A program made the position numbers and the translations under genes. A DNA stretch of 64,000 nucleotides, from positions 558,001 to 622,000 of the forward strand of contig NZ_CP146986.1 in NCBI RefSeq assembly GCF_037126175.1. The letters run 5' to 3'. The notes beneath the pieces were generated by a model. It did no database searches, was not told the origin of the DNA, and saw only the letters and a list, made by a program, of their open reading frames with translations. This document shows positions 27,758 to 37,409 of the stretch, in pieces. Within the stretch, counting starts at the first letter, position 1, and each line of letters opens with the position of its first letter. The DNA is from Pseudomonas sp. RSB 5.4 (GTDB lineage: Bacteria; Pseudomonadota; Gammaproteobacteria; Pseudomonadales; Pseudomonadaceae).

Positions 27758-27787
27758 TGTGGAGAGGGGATAAATCTCCTCGCCACA
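27758..27787. repeat. REP-like palindrome, family III (single, degenerate)
   Basis: TGTGGAGAGGGGATAAATCT then CCTCGCCACA: one palindromic unit between the DUF4174 terminator and the 3' end of ampC. Confidence 0.75.
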
Positions 27788-27796
27788 GTTTCAATA

Positions 27797-29123
<1,327 letters not shown>

Positions 29124-29996
29124 ATGATTCGACCTCAATTGCCGCTCAATGCACTGCGCGCGTTCGAAGCCTCGGCACGGCATCTGAGCTTTACCCGCGC
29201 CGCCGTGGAACTGTGCGTGACCCAGGCGGCGGTGAGCCATCAGGTCAAAAGCCTTGAAGCGCAGCTCAATGTCACCCTGTTCAAACGCCTGCCCCGTGGG
29301 CTGATGCTGACCAGTGAAGGGGAAACCCTGCTGCCGGTGTTGACCACGTCGTTCGATCATATCGCGCAGATGCTCGAGCGGCTGGCCGGCGGTCAGTATC
29401 GGGAAATGTTGACCGTGGGCGCCGTAGGAACCTTTGCGGTCGGTTGGCTGCTGCCGCGACTGGCAGACTTCCAGGCGAAACATCCGCTCATAGATTTGCG
29501 GCTGTCGACCAACAACAATCGTGTCGACGTCGCCGCCGAAGGTCTGGATTACGCGATTCGTTTTGGCGCCGGAGCGTGGCATGGCATCGAGGCAACGCGT
29601 CTGCTCGACGCTCCACTATCGGTACTGTGCGTACCGGAAATTGCCCGGCAGCTGCACACCCCGGGCGATCTGCTGCAACAACGCTTGCTGCGTTCCTATC
29701 GCACCGATGAGTGGCCGGAGTGGTTTCACGCCGCCGGCCTGGCCACCCACGCGGCACCGCCGCAGAGCATTGTGTTCGATTCGTCGCTGGCGATGATGGA
29801 AGCGGCGCTGCAGGGCAGCGGGGTGGCCTTGGCGCCGCCGCTGATGTTCGCCCGGCAACTGGCGGCGGACGTGATTCGCCAGCCGTTTGCGATTGAAATC
29901 ACCACCGGCAGTTATTGGCTGACGCGCTTGCAGTCGCGGCCGGAGACGGCAGCGATGACGGCGTTCAAAAACTGGCTGCTACAAATCTCTGCCTGA
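29124..29996 (+). CDS. ampR: LysR-type regulator AmpR
   Basis: A protein of 290 residues. The N-terminus RPQLPLNALRAFEASARHLSFTRAAVELCVTQAAVSHQVKSLE is the winged-helix DNA-binding domain with the typical AmpR sequence; the effector domain follows with VGAVGTFAVGWLLPRLADF and LDYAIRFGAGAWHG. AmpR represses or activates ampC depending on whether it holds UDP-MurNAc-pentapeptide or anhydro-muropeptides. The ATG at 29124 was preferred over 29112 because family members start MxRPxLPLN. Divergent from ampC, which settles the assignment. Confidence 0.93.
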   Translation: MIRPQLPLNALRAFEASARHLSFTRAAVELCVTQAAVSHQVKSLEAQLNVTLFKRLPRGLMLTSEGETLLPVLTTSFDHIAQMLERLAGGQYREMLTVGAVGTFAVGWLLPRLADFQAKHPLIDLRLSTNNNRVDVAAEGLDYAIRFGAGAWHGIEATRLLDAPLSVLCVPEIARQLHTPGDLLQQRLLRSYRTDEWPEWFHAAGLATHAAPPQSIVFDSSLAMMEAALQGSGVALAPPLMFARQLAADVIRQPFAIEITTGSYWLTRLQSRPETAAMTAFKNWLLQISA

Positions 29997-30381
29997 TACA
30001 AATCCCCCCTGTGGGAGCGGGCTTGCTCGCGAAGGCTGCGTGTCAGTCAATATTTGAGTTGAATGACACTCCGCTTTCGCGAGCAAGCCCGCTCCCACAT
30101 TTGAAGTACGGTGAGCTTGAGAATGTCAGCGCACCAGACACGGCCGCTTGGTATCGAACGTCCATCCCGGAATCAAAAACTGCATCGCCACGCTGTCATC
30201 CCGTGCCAGTCGGTGGCGATGATGCCGCGCGCGCGGCCATGTGGCTGCACCTGACCAACAGCCGCGACCGTTTCAGTGCTCAAGGCTGATTGCCGTTGGT
30301 CTGCTCGATAGCACGTCGTTTAGAGGCACGCTTCCAAGCTGTATGGCCCGGATTTTCCGGACCTCCTCGGTGAGGTGTGTC
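29997..30381. other. Gap with a REP doublet and an unassigned segment
   Basis: It holds the REP doublet at 30010-30100. From 30101 to 30300 the sequence has coding-like composition, but only short frames. On the minus strand one ends at 30126 with [19 protein letters not shown], which looks like the end of a real protein; this may be a gene remnant. No intact gene is seen. Confidence 0.4.
30010..30100. repeat. REP doublet, family I, arms inward
   Basis: TGTGGGAGCGGGCTTGCTCG... and the inverted copy at 30075-30100. Confidence 0.9.
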
Positions 30382-30612
30382 ATGGCTAATGATTTGCTGT
30401 TTCAGGGTGGTGTGCTGCCGACCGATCCAACCCGTCCGGTGCCCGGCACGGACGAGCCGACGCTGGCCGATCACGATGCGCCGCCGGGCATGAGCCCGGG
30501 GCGTGATCCGCTGAGTGATGCCGATCGGCCGGAAGACTGGAAGGATCCGCCGGCTGCCGATGATGTGCCGCCGGCAGATGAGCCGACGCCGTTGTCGGAT
30601 GATCGCAGGTAG
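30382..30612 (+). CDS. Small acidic Pro/Asp-rich protein, probably disordered
   Basis: A protein of 76 residues beginning MANDLLFQGGVLPTDPTRP and then almost entirely Asp, Pro, Glu, Ala and Gly (EDWKDPPAADDVPPADEPTP). No hydrophobic core, signal peptide or known domain is visible, so it is probably intrinsically disordered. GAGG lies seven bases before the ATG at 30382, and a good terminator follows the stop codon, which supports a real gene. Two proteins of similar style are encoded at 46490 and 46709. Function unknown. Confidence 0.65.
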   Translation: MANDLLFQGGVLPTDPTRPVPGTDEPTLADHDAPPGMSPGRDPLSDADRPEDWKDPPAADDVPPADEPTPLSDDRR

Positions 30613-30613
30613 T

Positions 30614-30644
30614 GAAAAAAACCGGCCTTGGTGCCGGTTTTTTT
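30614..30644 (+). terminator. Rho-independent terminator
   Basis: AAAAAAACCGGC - CTTGGT - GCCGGTTTTTTT, two bases after the stop codon of the small acidic protein gene. Confidence 0.9.
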
Positions 30645-30683
30645 GTCGGTCTCAGTTGGCGTTTGTGTTGTGCAGGCGGGCCT

Positions 30684-30763
30684 CATCGCGGGCAAGCCCA
30701 CTCCCACAGTGGTCGGTGGTCTCATATCGCCTGTCCTGTGGGAGCTGGCTTGCCAGCGATGGC
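30684..30763. repeat. REP doublet, diverged family I
   Basis: TCATCGCGGGCAAGCCCACT... and the inverted GTGGGAGCTGGCTTGCCAGC..., whose arms differ from the main family by several compensating changes. Confidence 0.75.
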
Positions 30764-30790
30764 GGTCACAATGTCGCTGAAGGTCAATGA

Positions 30791-31684
30791 TCAGACTTCT
30801 ATTGTGCGCGCTACCACCCGCCGCTCCAGATTCAACGCCAGCACACTGATCAACACCACGGCCGCGCCAATCAGAACCATCAGCGCCGGCTGCTCGCCGA
30901 GGCCCACTGAAGCAATCCCCATCGCCGTCGGCGGTATCAGATAAAGCGTCATCGTCGCCCGGCTCAAATCCACATGCCTGAGCACAAAGCCCCAGGCCAG
31001 ATAGGCCAGTGCACTGGGAAATACCCCTAGCGCCAGCACCGCCCACTGCACTCGAAGCGGTGCTTTGACTACCGCCGCACCCAGCCCCGGCAGATAAATC
31101 AGCAATAGCAGCGTCCCCGACCACACTGCATAACAGGCCAGACTAAAGCCGTCATAACGTCGGGCGTGATGTTTTTGCAGGGCGAAATAAATGCTCCATG
31201 ACAGCGCTGCCAGCAGGATCAGCAAACCATGCGCGTCGATCTGCCCCAGGCCCCGATCGGCACTGACCACGATCACAACGCCGACCAGTCCCAGCAACAC
31301 GCAGCCCCAACGCCAGACACTGACCTGATCCTTGAACACGTAACGCGCCAGCAGCGTACTGAACAGCGGGCTCGACTGCGCCAGTACGCTGGAGGCGCCG
31401 GCACTGACGCTTTGCTGGCCGATGTTCAGCGCCACGTGATGCAGGCTGACGGCAAAAAATCCCAGGGCGAACAACAGCGGCACGTCGCGTCGTTGCGGCA
31501 GGCGAATGCCATTGAACGCCGCGATCACGGCCATGAACAACGACGCCAGGAGAAACCGCAGCAACGCCAGATGTCCGGGGTCGTACGCCTGCAGGCCGAT
31601 GTGAATGCCGGTCGGCGAATAGGCCCAGCAACTGATCACGAAGGTCATGGCCAGAATGATTTTCAAGGGAGAAGGAGACGGCAT
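30791..31684 (-). CDS. DMT-family (EamA) transporter
   Basis: A protein of 297 residues with ten predicted membrane segments in two EamA repeats. The first repeat starts ILAMTFVISCWAYSPTGIHIGLQAYDP; the second contains GLLILLAALSWSIYFALQKHHAR. Members export metabolites or amino acids, or act as permeases of unknown substrate. The start at 31684 places the first transmembrane helix directly at the N-terminus. Divergent from the LysR regulator at 31786 with a 101-bp gap, so that regulator probably controls it. Confidence 0.88.
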   Translation of the reverse strand: MPSPSPLKIILAMTFVISCWAYSPTGIHIGLQAYDPGHLALLRFLLASLFMAVIAAFNGIRLPQRRDVPLLFALGFFAVSLHHVALNIGQQSVSAGASSVLAQSSPLFSTLLARYVFKDQVSVWRWGCVLLGLVGVVIVVSADRGLGQIDAHGLLILLAALSWSIYFALQKHHARRYDGFSLACYAVWSGTLLLLIYLPGLGAAVVKAPLRVQWAVLALGVFPSALAYLAWGFVLRHVDLSRATMTLYLIPPTAMGIASVGLGEQPALMVLIGAAVVLISVLALNLERRVVARTIEV

Positions 31685-31785
31685 GATCGGCGCACCGCAA
31701 GGGTTGATGCGCCGAGTATCCGGGCGGCGAACAAGTCTCCACAACTGACTTATACTGCGCTGAATGTTCACTTTGAGTGATGAGT

Positions 31786-32649
31786 ATGGAGCTGGCGCAG
31801 ATCCGCATGTTCAAGACCGTGGCCGACGAGGGCAGCATTGCCCGCGCCGCTGAAAAATTGTTTTGTGTGCCGTCGAACATCACCGCACGGATCAAGGCGC
31901 TGGAGGCGGAACTCGGTGTGGCGCTGTTTCTGCGCGAGGGGCGCGGGCTGCGGATCAGCCCGGCGGGGCAGACGTTCCTGGCGTATGCCGAGCGGATTCT
32001 GGCGCTGACCGCCGAAGCCAAGCGCGCGGTGGATCCCGCCGCCGAACCGTCCGGCCCGCTGCGTATCGGCGCGATCGAGTCCTCGGCCACCGGGCGTTTG
32101 CCGCGCCTGTTGGCCAAGTTTCACCAGCGCTATCCGCAGGTGGCGCTGGAGTTGACCACTGGCACCTGGGGCCAATTGCTCGACGACACCGTCAGCCATC
32201 GCCTCGACGGCGCCATCGTCGCGGTGGACGTCGAGCGCGCGCAACTCAAACGCACGCCGATGTACCGCGAGGAGCTGCTGTTGATTGCTTCGACGTCGTT
32301 CGGCCCGGTGCGTGACATCCACGACTTGCAGGATAAAACCGTGTTCATGTGGCCGCAGGGTTGCCCGTATCGGGCGGCGCTGGAGCACTGGCTGTTGCGT
32401 CAGGGGCAGGCGCTGCCGATTGTCAGCCTGGCCAGTTACGGGGCGATTGTCGGTTGCGTGAGTGCTGGCGCCGGCGTGGCATTGGTGCCTAAAGGCGTGT
32501 TCGAGCAATACGCCAAAGGCGCTGGATGCGTGGGCTATGAGTTTCCCGAGCTGACGGCGATCGACAACCTGTTTTACTGGCATGAAAACGCCGGGGTGCA
32601 CCCGGCGCGTGAGGCTTTTGTGGAGATGTTGCGCGAGGAATTCCTCTGA
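31786..32649 (+). CDS. LysR family transcriptional regulator
   Basis: A protein of 287 residues. The winged-helix domain reads MELAQIRMFKTVADEGSIARAAEKLFCVPSNITARIKALEAELG, followed by the linker helix and a periplasmic-binding-like effector domain (PLRIGAIESSATGRLPRLLAKFHQRYP). The sequence resembles regulators placed beside efflux or DMT genes. It is divergent from the DMT transporter gene; LysR proteins usually control the divergent neighbour, so the inducer may be the transported compound. Confidence 0.9.
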   Translation: MELAQIRMFKTVADEGSIARAAEKLFCVPSNITARIKALEAELGVALFLREGRGLRISPAGQTFLAYAERILALTAEAKRAVDPAAEPSGPLRIGAIESSATGRLPRLLAKFHQRYPQVALELTTGTWGQLLDDTVSHRLDGAIVAVDVERAQLKRTPMYREELLLIASTSFGPVRDIHDLQDKTVFMWPQGCPYRAALEHWLLRQGQALPIVSLASYGAIVGCVSAGAGVALVPKGVFEQYAKGAGCVGYEFPELTAIDNLFYWHENAGVHPAREAFVEMLREEFL

Positions 32650-32673
32650 CTCCGTTACGCCCACATTCCCTGT

Positions 32674-32690
32674 GTAGGAGCTGCCGCAGG
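32674..32690. repeat. Truncated REP, family II
   Basis: Only the first 17 bases of the family II arm, GTAGGAGCTGCCGCAGG, without the inverted partner, between convergent genes. Confidence 0.7.
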
Positions 32691-32698
32691 GGAGGGGG

Positions 32699-34033
32699 TC
32701 AGGGAGTCAGGTCGCGCATCAGCAGGCCAAAGCGCAAATCCACCGCATCCGGAATCGGCAAGTAAACCGTGTGCCCGTCGCCGGGGGCGACTTCAATCGC
32801 CTCCCCCTTGGCATTCTGCAACTGGTGCAGAGCGAAGTGGAAATTGCCCTTGGGCGTCATCAGTTCCAGATGATCGCCGAGGGCAAAGCGGTTCTTCACC
32901 TTGACCTCGGCCAACCGGTCGCGGCGCTCGCCGGTGAGTTCGCCAACGAACTGCTGACGCTCCGACACCGAGCTGCCGTTCTGATAATTCTGGTATTCGT
33001 CATGCACATGGCGGCGCAGGAAACCTTCGGTGTAGCCGCGCTGGGCCAGTGATTCCAGATCGGTCATCAGGCTGCGATCAAACTCGCGCCCGGCCATCGC
33101 GTCGTCGATTGCCCGGCGATAGACCTGAGTGGTGCGCGCGCAATAGAAGTGCGATTTGGTCCGGCCCTCGATCTTCAGCGAATGCACGCCCATGCGCGTC
33201 AGGCGTTCGACGTGCTGCACGGCGCGCAGATCCTTGGCGTTCATGATGTAAGTGCCGTGCTCGTCCTCAAAAGCCGGCATCAACTCATCGGGCCGATTGG
33301 CTTCCTGTAGCAGGAACACCTGATCGGTCGGCGCGCCGATACCGAGGGTCGGCTCGGGCTGGAAGGTCTGCACGATCTCGCCGAGTTGATTTTCGGTGGC
33401 CGCCTGCGCCGAATATTTCCAGCGGCAGGCGTTGGTGCAGGTGCCCTGATTGGCGTCGCGCTTGTTCATATAGCCCGACAGCAGGCAGCGCCCGGAGTAA
33501 GCCATGCACAGCGCGCCGTGGACGAACACTTCCAGTTCCATGCCTGGCACCTGTCCGCGGATTTCGCCGATTTCTTCCAGCGACAGCTCCCGCGACAGGA
33601 TGATCCGGCTCAGCCCCTGTTGCTGCCAGAACTCGACACTCGCCCAGTTCACCGTGTTGGCCTGCACCGAGAGGTGGATCGGCATCTGCGGGAAGTGCCG
33701 GCGCACCAGCATGATCAATCCCGGATCGGACATGATCAGTGCGTCCGGTGCCATCTCGATCACCGGTGCCAGATCCTTGAGGAAGGTCTTCAGTTTGGCG
33801 TTGTGCGGGGCGATGTTGACCACAACATAGAAGCGCTTGCCCTGGGTCTGCGCTTCGCGAATGCCGAGGGCGAGGTTGGCGTGGTCGAATTCGTTGTTGC
33901 GCACCCGCAGGCTGTAGCGCGGCTGCCCGGCGTAAACCGCATCGGCACCGTAGGCGAAGGCGTAGCGCATGTTCTTCAGGGTGCCGGCAGGGGCGAGCAG
34001 TTCCGGGGCGGCGAGGGGGAGTTCTGGCTTCAT
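32699..34033 (-). CDS. trhP: tRNA 5-hydroxyuridine modification protein (peptidase U32 family)
   Basis: A protein of 444 residues (formerly YegQ). With prephenate it forms 5-hydroxyuridine at wobble position 34 of tRNAs, the first step towards cmo5U. The start PELLAPAGTLKNMRYAFAYGADAVYAGQPRYSLR is the U32 signature. The cysteine cluster is Cys176, Cys183, Cys199 and Cys203 in EVFVHGALCMAYSGRC and GTCTNACRW. The C-terminal beta-barrel extension (VKNRFALGDHLELMTPKGN) is present. The old peptidase name of the family is misleading. Single gene with its own upstream gap. Confidence 0.92.
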   Translation of the reverse strand: MKPELPLAAPELLAPAGTLKNMRYAFAYGADAVYAGQPRYSLRVRNNEFDHANLALGIREAQTQGKRFYVVVNIAPHNAKLKTFLKDLAPVIEMAPDALIMSDPGLIMLVRRHFPQMPIHLSVQANTVNWASVEFWQQQGLSRIILSRELSLEEIGEIRGQVPGMELEVFVHGALCMAYSGRCLLSGYMNKRDANQGTCTNACRWKYSAQAATENQLGEIVQTFQPEPTLGIGAPTDQVFLLQEANRPDELMPAFEDEHGTYIMNAKDLRAVQHVERLTRMGVHSLKIEGRTKSHFYCARTTQVYRRAIDDAMAGREFDRSLMTDLESLAQRGYTEGFLRRHVHDEYQNYQNGSSVSERQQFVGELTGERRDRLAEVKVKNRFALGDHLELMTPKGNFHFALHQLQNAKGEAIEVAPGDGHTVYLPIPDAVDLRFGLLMRDLTP

Positions 34034-34238
34034 GGCGGCATCGGTCGCAAAAGCGCGGCAGGGTAGTGCAGTGGCAATCGCGGTTTATTGATCTGGATCT
34101 ACGTTTGAGTCAGCGAGACTGACCTGTGCGGCTCATTTGTGTAGATCCTGCACAAAATATGTGTCGGTTTCACTGTGTTCGGTGCGACGGTGGCTGCTTA
34201 ACATTCGCTCATCAAATCAACCGAAGCAGGACTCTCCC

Positions 34239-34925
34239 ATGCAGAACTTTACTCGTCGCTTTCTCACCGCTTGTGCATTTTCCGGTGTCTTGGCCAGCAC
34301 CGGGGCCATGGCTGACAGCCACCCGACCATTCGTGCGATGTCCGGCGCCACACCGGCCGATCATTTGCCGGCCGGCAAATCCGCACTGGTGGTGATCGAT
34401 TTCCAGAATGAATATTTCAGTGGCCGGATGCCGATCCCGGACGGTGCCGCCGCTCTGGCGAAAACCCGTGAGCTGATCAGCTTCGCCGACAGCCACAAGA
34501 TCCCGGTGTATCACGTGCAGCACGTCGCGCCGGCTGGCTCGCCGGTATTTGCCATCGATGGCGAGACCGTTAAATTTCACAAGGACATGCAGCCACGCCC
34601 GCAAGACGTGGTTCTGCAAAAGACCACGGTCAGCGTATTTGCCAGCACCGACCTTGACGAGCGCCTGAAGAAGGCCGGCATCAATACGCTGATCATTTCC
34701 GGTCTGATGACTCACGCCTGCGTCGCCGGCGCCGCGCGGGATGCTGCGCCGCTGGGTTACAACGTGATCGTCGCCTCCGACGCCTCGGCCACCCGTGCGA
34801 TTACCCGCGTCAATGGCTCGTCCATCGACAAGGATTCCCTGCACCAAGCTGCACTGGCGGAAGTGGAAGACACCTTCGGTGACGTCATGACCACCGAGCA
34901 GATCGTCAAGCTGCCGGTGCGCTGA
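34239..34925 (+). CDS. Exported isochorismatase-like cysteine hydrolase
   Basis: A protein of 228 residues. A signal peptide ends STGAMA (residue ~25), so the enzyme is probably periplasmic, unusual for this mostly cytoplasmic family. The catalytic triad is visible: Asp54 in ALVVIDFQNEYF, Lys128 in VVLQKTTVSVF and Cys161 in GLMTHACVAGAARDA, with the cis-peptide region just before the Cys. Family members hydrolyse isochorismate, nicotinamide, N-carbamoyl compounds or similar amides; substrate unknown here. The ATG at 34239 was chosen because it begins the signal peptide. Confidence 0.87.
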   Translation: MQNFTRRFLTACAFSGVLASTGAMADSHPTIRAMSGATPADHLPAGKSALVVIDFQNEYFSGRMPIPDGAAALAKTRELISFADSHKIPVYHVQHVAPAGSPVFAIDGETVKFHKDMQPRPQDVVLQKTTVSVFASTDLDERLKKAGINTLIISGLMTHACVAGAARDAAPLGYNVIVASDASATRAITRVNGSSIDKDSLHQAALAEVEDTFGDVMTTEQIVKLPVR

Positions 34926-35035
34926 ATGCTGGCCGTGATCGGCAACTATGCTCCATGAACAAAGATGGCACTCGCGCGCGTCCCGGCTGACTAAGGTTCG
35001 GGGCGTGCGAGACGCCTGACTGACATGGATCGGAC

Positions 35036-36097
35036 ATGAACGAAAAAAACCTGCAATTCAAATCCCTCACCGTGCTGTTGCTGTTGGTGACGGTCGCTTT
35101 CATCTGGATTCTGCTGCCGTTCTACGGCGCGGTGTTCTGGGCGGTGATCCTCGGCATCCTGTTTGCGCCGATGCAGCGCCGGTTGCAGCAAAAGTTCGGC
35201 TGGCAACGCAATCTGACTTCTCTATGCACCCTGGGCATTTGTCTGGTGATCGCGATTTTGCCGGTGATCATCCTCAGCGTGTTGTTGGTCCAGGAAGGCG
35301 CGACGCTGTACACCAACATCGAAAGTGGCCAACTGGACATCGGCGCCTATATTGCGCAGTTCAAACACAGCCTGCCGCCGTACTTCCAGCATCTGCTCGA
35401 TCGCTTTGGCATGGGCGAACTCAATGGTCTGCGCGAGAAAATCGTCAAGGCGTCGATGCAGGGCAGTCAGGTGCTGGCCAGTCAGGCGTTCAGTTTCGGT
35501 CAGGGTACGTTCGAGTTCGTGGTCAGCTTCGGCATCATGCTGTACCTGCTGTTTTTCTTTCTGCGCGATGGCGCCGAGCTGGTGCGCAAGATTCGCACCG
35601 CGGTACCGCTGGAAGAGAATCACAAACGCCGTTTGCAGTTGAAATTCAATCGGGTGGTACGCGCGACGGTGAAGGGCAACCTGGTGGTGGCGGTCACTCA
35701 AGGGGCATTGGGTGGGGCGATTTTCTGGTTTCTCGACATTCCCAGCGCGTTGCTGTGGGCGGTGCTGATGGGCTTTCTGTCACTATTACCGGCGGTGGGC
35801 GCGGGGATCGTCTGGGCGCCGGTGGCGGTGTACTTCCTGCTCAGCGGGATGATCTGGCAGGGCGTAGTGCTAGGGCTGTTCGGGGTGTTCGTGATCGGCC
35901 TGGTGGACAACGTGCTGCGTCCGATTCTGGTCGGCAAGGACACGCGCATGCCGGATTACATGATCCTGATCTCGACCCTCGGCGGTCTGGCGGTGTTCGG
36001 CCTCAACGGTTTCGTGATCGGGCCGCTGATCGCGGCGCTGTTCATGTCCAGTTGGGCGTTGTTCATCGAGACCAAACCGAAAGTCCAGTTGCCTTAA
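35036..36097 (+). CDS. AI-2E family transporter
   Basis: A protein of 353 residues. It has hydrophobic segments at residues ~10-45, ~60-85 and ~150-175 and a C-terminal block of four (from GALGGAIFWFLDIPSALLWAVLMGFLSLLPAVGAGIVWAPVAVY to the end), separated by a large amphipathic loop. This is the family layout, with the conserved GLVDNVLRPILVGKDTRMPD near the C-terminus. The name comes from TqsA; members such as YdiK or PerM have other or unknown substrates, so export of AI-2 should not be assumed. Convergent with a very small gene that overlaps its stop codon. Confidence 0.88.
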   Translation: MNEKNLQFKSLTVLLLLVTVAFIWILLPFYGAVFWAVILGILFAPMQRRLQQKFGWQRNLTSLCTLGICLVIAILPVIILSVLLVQEGATLYTNIESGQLDIGAYIAQFKHSLPPYFQHLLDRFGMGELNGLREKIVKASMQGSQVLASQAFSFGQGTFEFVVSFGIMLYLLFFFLRDGAELVRKIRTAVPLEENHKRRLQLKFNRVVRATVKGNLVVAVTQGALGGAIFWFLDIPSALLWAVLMGFLSLLPAVGAGIVWAPVAVYFLLSGMIWQGVVLGLFGVFVIGLVDNVLRPILVGKDTRMPDYMILISTLGGLAVFGLNGFVIGPLIAALFMSSWALFIETKPKVQLP

Positions 36098-36276
36098 GCG
36101 TGGAATGGGCGGCTGACGATTTTCTGCGACAGGGCCTGCGCCGCGGGCAGCGAAGTGAGCGGGCCGCTGATCGGCTCGCCATCGCGCACCAGATACCAGC
36201 AGGCGAGCAATCCCGACGCTCTGAGCGAGGCGGGAACAGCGCTGCCAACTACCGACATGATTTGAACCTGAGCCAT
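36094..36276 (-). CDS. Small hypothetical protein
   Basis: A protein of 60 residues, MAQVQIMSVVGSAVPASLRASGLLACWYLVRDGEPISGPLTSLP..., continuing AQALSQKIVSRPFHA. The segment WYLVRDGEPISGPLTS resembles a GYF_2-like strand motif. The start at 36276 has AGGTACTTGTC upstream on the minus strand. Its stop overlaps the stop of the AI-2E family gene by two bases. No function can be assigned. Confidence 0.55.
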   Translation of the reverse strand: MAQVQIMSVVGSAVPASLRASGLLACWYLVRDGEPISGPLTSLPAAQALSQKIVSRPFHA

Positions 36277-36378
36277 GACAAGTACCTCCATCAATCTGTG
36301 GAGCTACCTTAGGGATTCGCTGCGCTCAGGGACAATCAACGCTTTCGATAGTGGTCATTGATAACAGTGAGGGCTGTT

Positions 36379-36573
36379 TCAATCGACAACCTGGTCGAGC
36401 ATGTGCACCACTTCGCGCTCATTGAGCAAGCCCTTGTGCACCAGATGCTCCGCCAGCAGCGAAAGAAACTTGGCGCAGCGGTGGCCTTCCAGGTGCTTGA
36501 GCTCAGTCAGCGTGTTGTACACCTTGCCTGAGGTGCATAAACCGACAATGCGATGCGGGTTTTGTGTAGGCAT
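36379..36573 (-). CDS. Small hypothetical protein
   Basis: A soluble protein of 64 residues beginning MPTQNPHRIVGLCTSGKVYNTLTELKHLEGHRC, with a helical C-terminus (LLAEHLVHKGLLNEREVVHMLDQVVD). AAGGA lies about nine bases before the start at 36573; longer in-frame starts at 36636 or 36711 exist but lack this. The sequence looks protein-like with a clear helix pattern. I recognise no domain. Confidence 0.6.
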   Translation of the reverse strand: MPTQNPHRIVGLCTSGKVYNTLTELKHLEGHRCAKFLSLLAEHLVHKGLLNEREVVHMLDQVVD

Positions 36574-36758
36574 ATCGTCGTCCTTGTTGTTATCAACCTG
36601 TTGTTTACGGACGGATTCAGATTGCGGCTCCGTCATGACAAATAGATGACCGTTTTCCTCAGCATCAGGAAAGGGCGCTGTATTCATCATGCCGATTCTA
36701 GTCGCCAGCATTGTCCTGGTAGCGACCTTCGCAAGATTTATTCAGACATACCCGAACG

Positions 36759-36793
36759 AAAACAGGCCCCGCCTTGCGGCGGAGCCTGTTTCA
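36759..36793 (-). terminator. Rho-independent terminator of the Tyr/Pro-rich protein gene
   Basis: On the minus strand AAACAGGCTCCGCC - GCAA - GGCGGGGCCTGTTTTC, 30 bp after the stop codon. Confidence 0.8.
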
Positions 36794-36823
36794 TTTACAG
36801 CCTGTACGCTACAAACGTCGGCC

Positions 36824-37153
36824 TTAGTAGCGAGGCTGAACGTAATAGCCCGGTGGCTGGTAGTAAACCGGTGGAGGTGGTGGCTGGTAGTAGACCGGTG
36901 GCGGTGCGTAAACCGGCTGCGGTTGTACATACACCGGTTGCTGTACGTAAACCGTGCGCGGTGAGGACATCACCGAACCCGCTACCACTGCGCCCAACAC
37001 TGCACCGACAGCGGCCGGACCAACCCAGCCAGCGTGTCCGCCGCCCCAGCAGCAGCCGCCGTGACCGTGATAATAGTAACCACCGGCTTGCGCCTGTCCG
37101 GTAACAGCCAATGCACCGATCAGCAAAGCTAAGACAGGAAGTTTACGGATCAT
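36824..37153 (-). CDS. Exported Gly-rich / Tyr-Pro repeat protein
   Basis: A protein of 109 residues. A signal peptide (MIRKLPVLALLIGALAVTGQAQA, residues 1-23) is followed by a Gly/His/Tyr segment (GGYYYHGHGGCCWGGGHAGW), a hydrophobic Ala/Val/Gly segment (PAAVGAVLGAVVAGSVM) that looks like a glycine-zipper membrane piece, and a C-terminal repeat of VY-x-QP and VYYQPP units. Such proteins are exported and probably sit at the outer envelope; function unknown. A terminator follows. The same style of protein is common in Pseudomonas genomes. Confidence 0.75.
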   Translation of the reverse strand: MIRKLPVLALLIGALAVTGQAQAGGYYYHGHGGCCWGGGHAGWVGPAAVGAVLGAVVAGSVMSSPRTVYVQQPVYVQPQPVYAPPPVYYQPPPPPVYYQPPGYYVQPRY

Positions 37154-37409
37154 GATAATTCCTCGTTATTCAACCCGGCGCTTGAATCTGCAATTAGACC
37201 CAAGGACTATCGCGGGGATACTTCTAAGACAACGTGTTTTTGTAAATCAGCACAGCGTCTGGGTAAAGTTTGTGTAAGGTCTGTACCGGCTTCTTTACCG
37301 TATGGCCAAAGCCTCGCGAAGCCCGTTGCAGATAGTGCTTATGATCGTTCACAACACGATGGAATGGCTAACTCCGTCCATCCGAAAGTCGGTTTTCAGG
37401 AGAAGTTTC

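Noticed and set aside
30126..30300. Remnant gene on the minus strand ending [19 protein letters not shown]
   Set aside because: The ending looks protein-like, but the frame is short, apparently frameshifted and not recognised, so it is noted only as a possible remnant in the gap entry.
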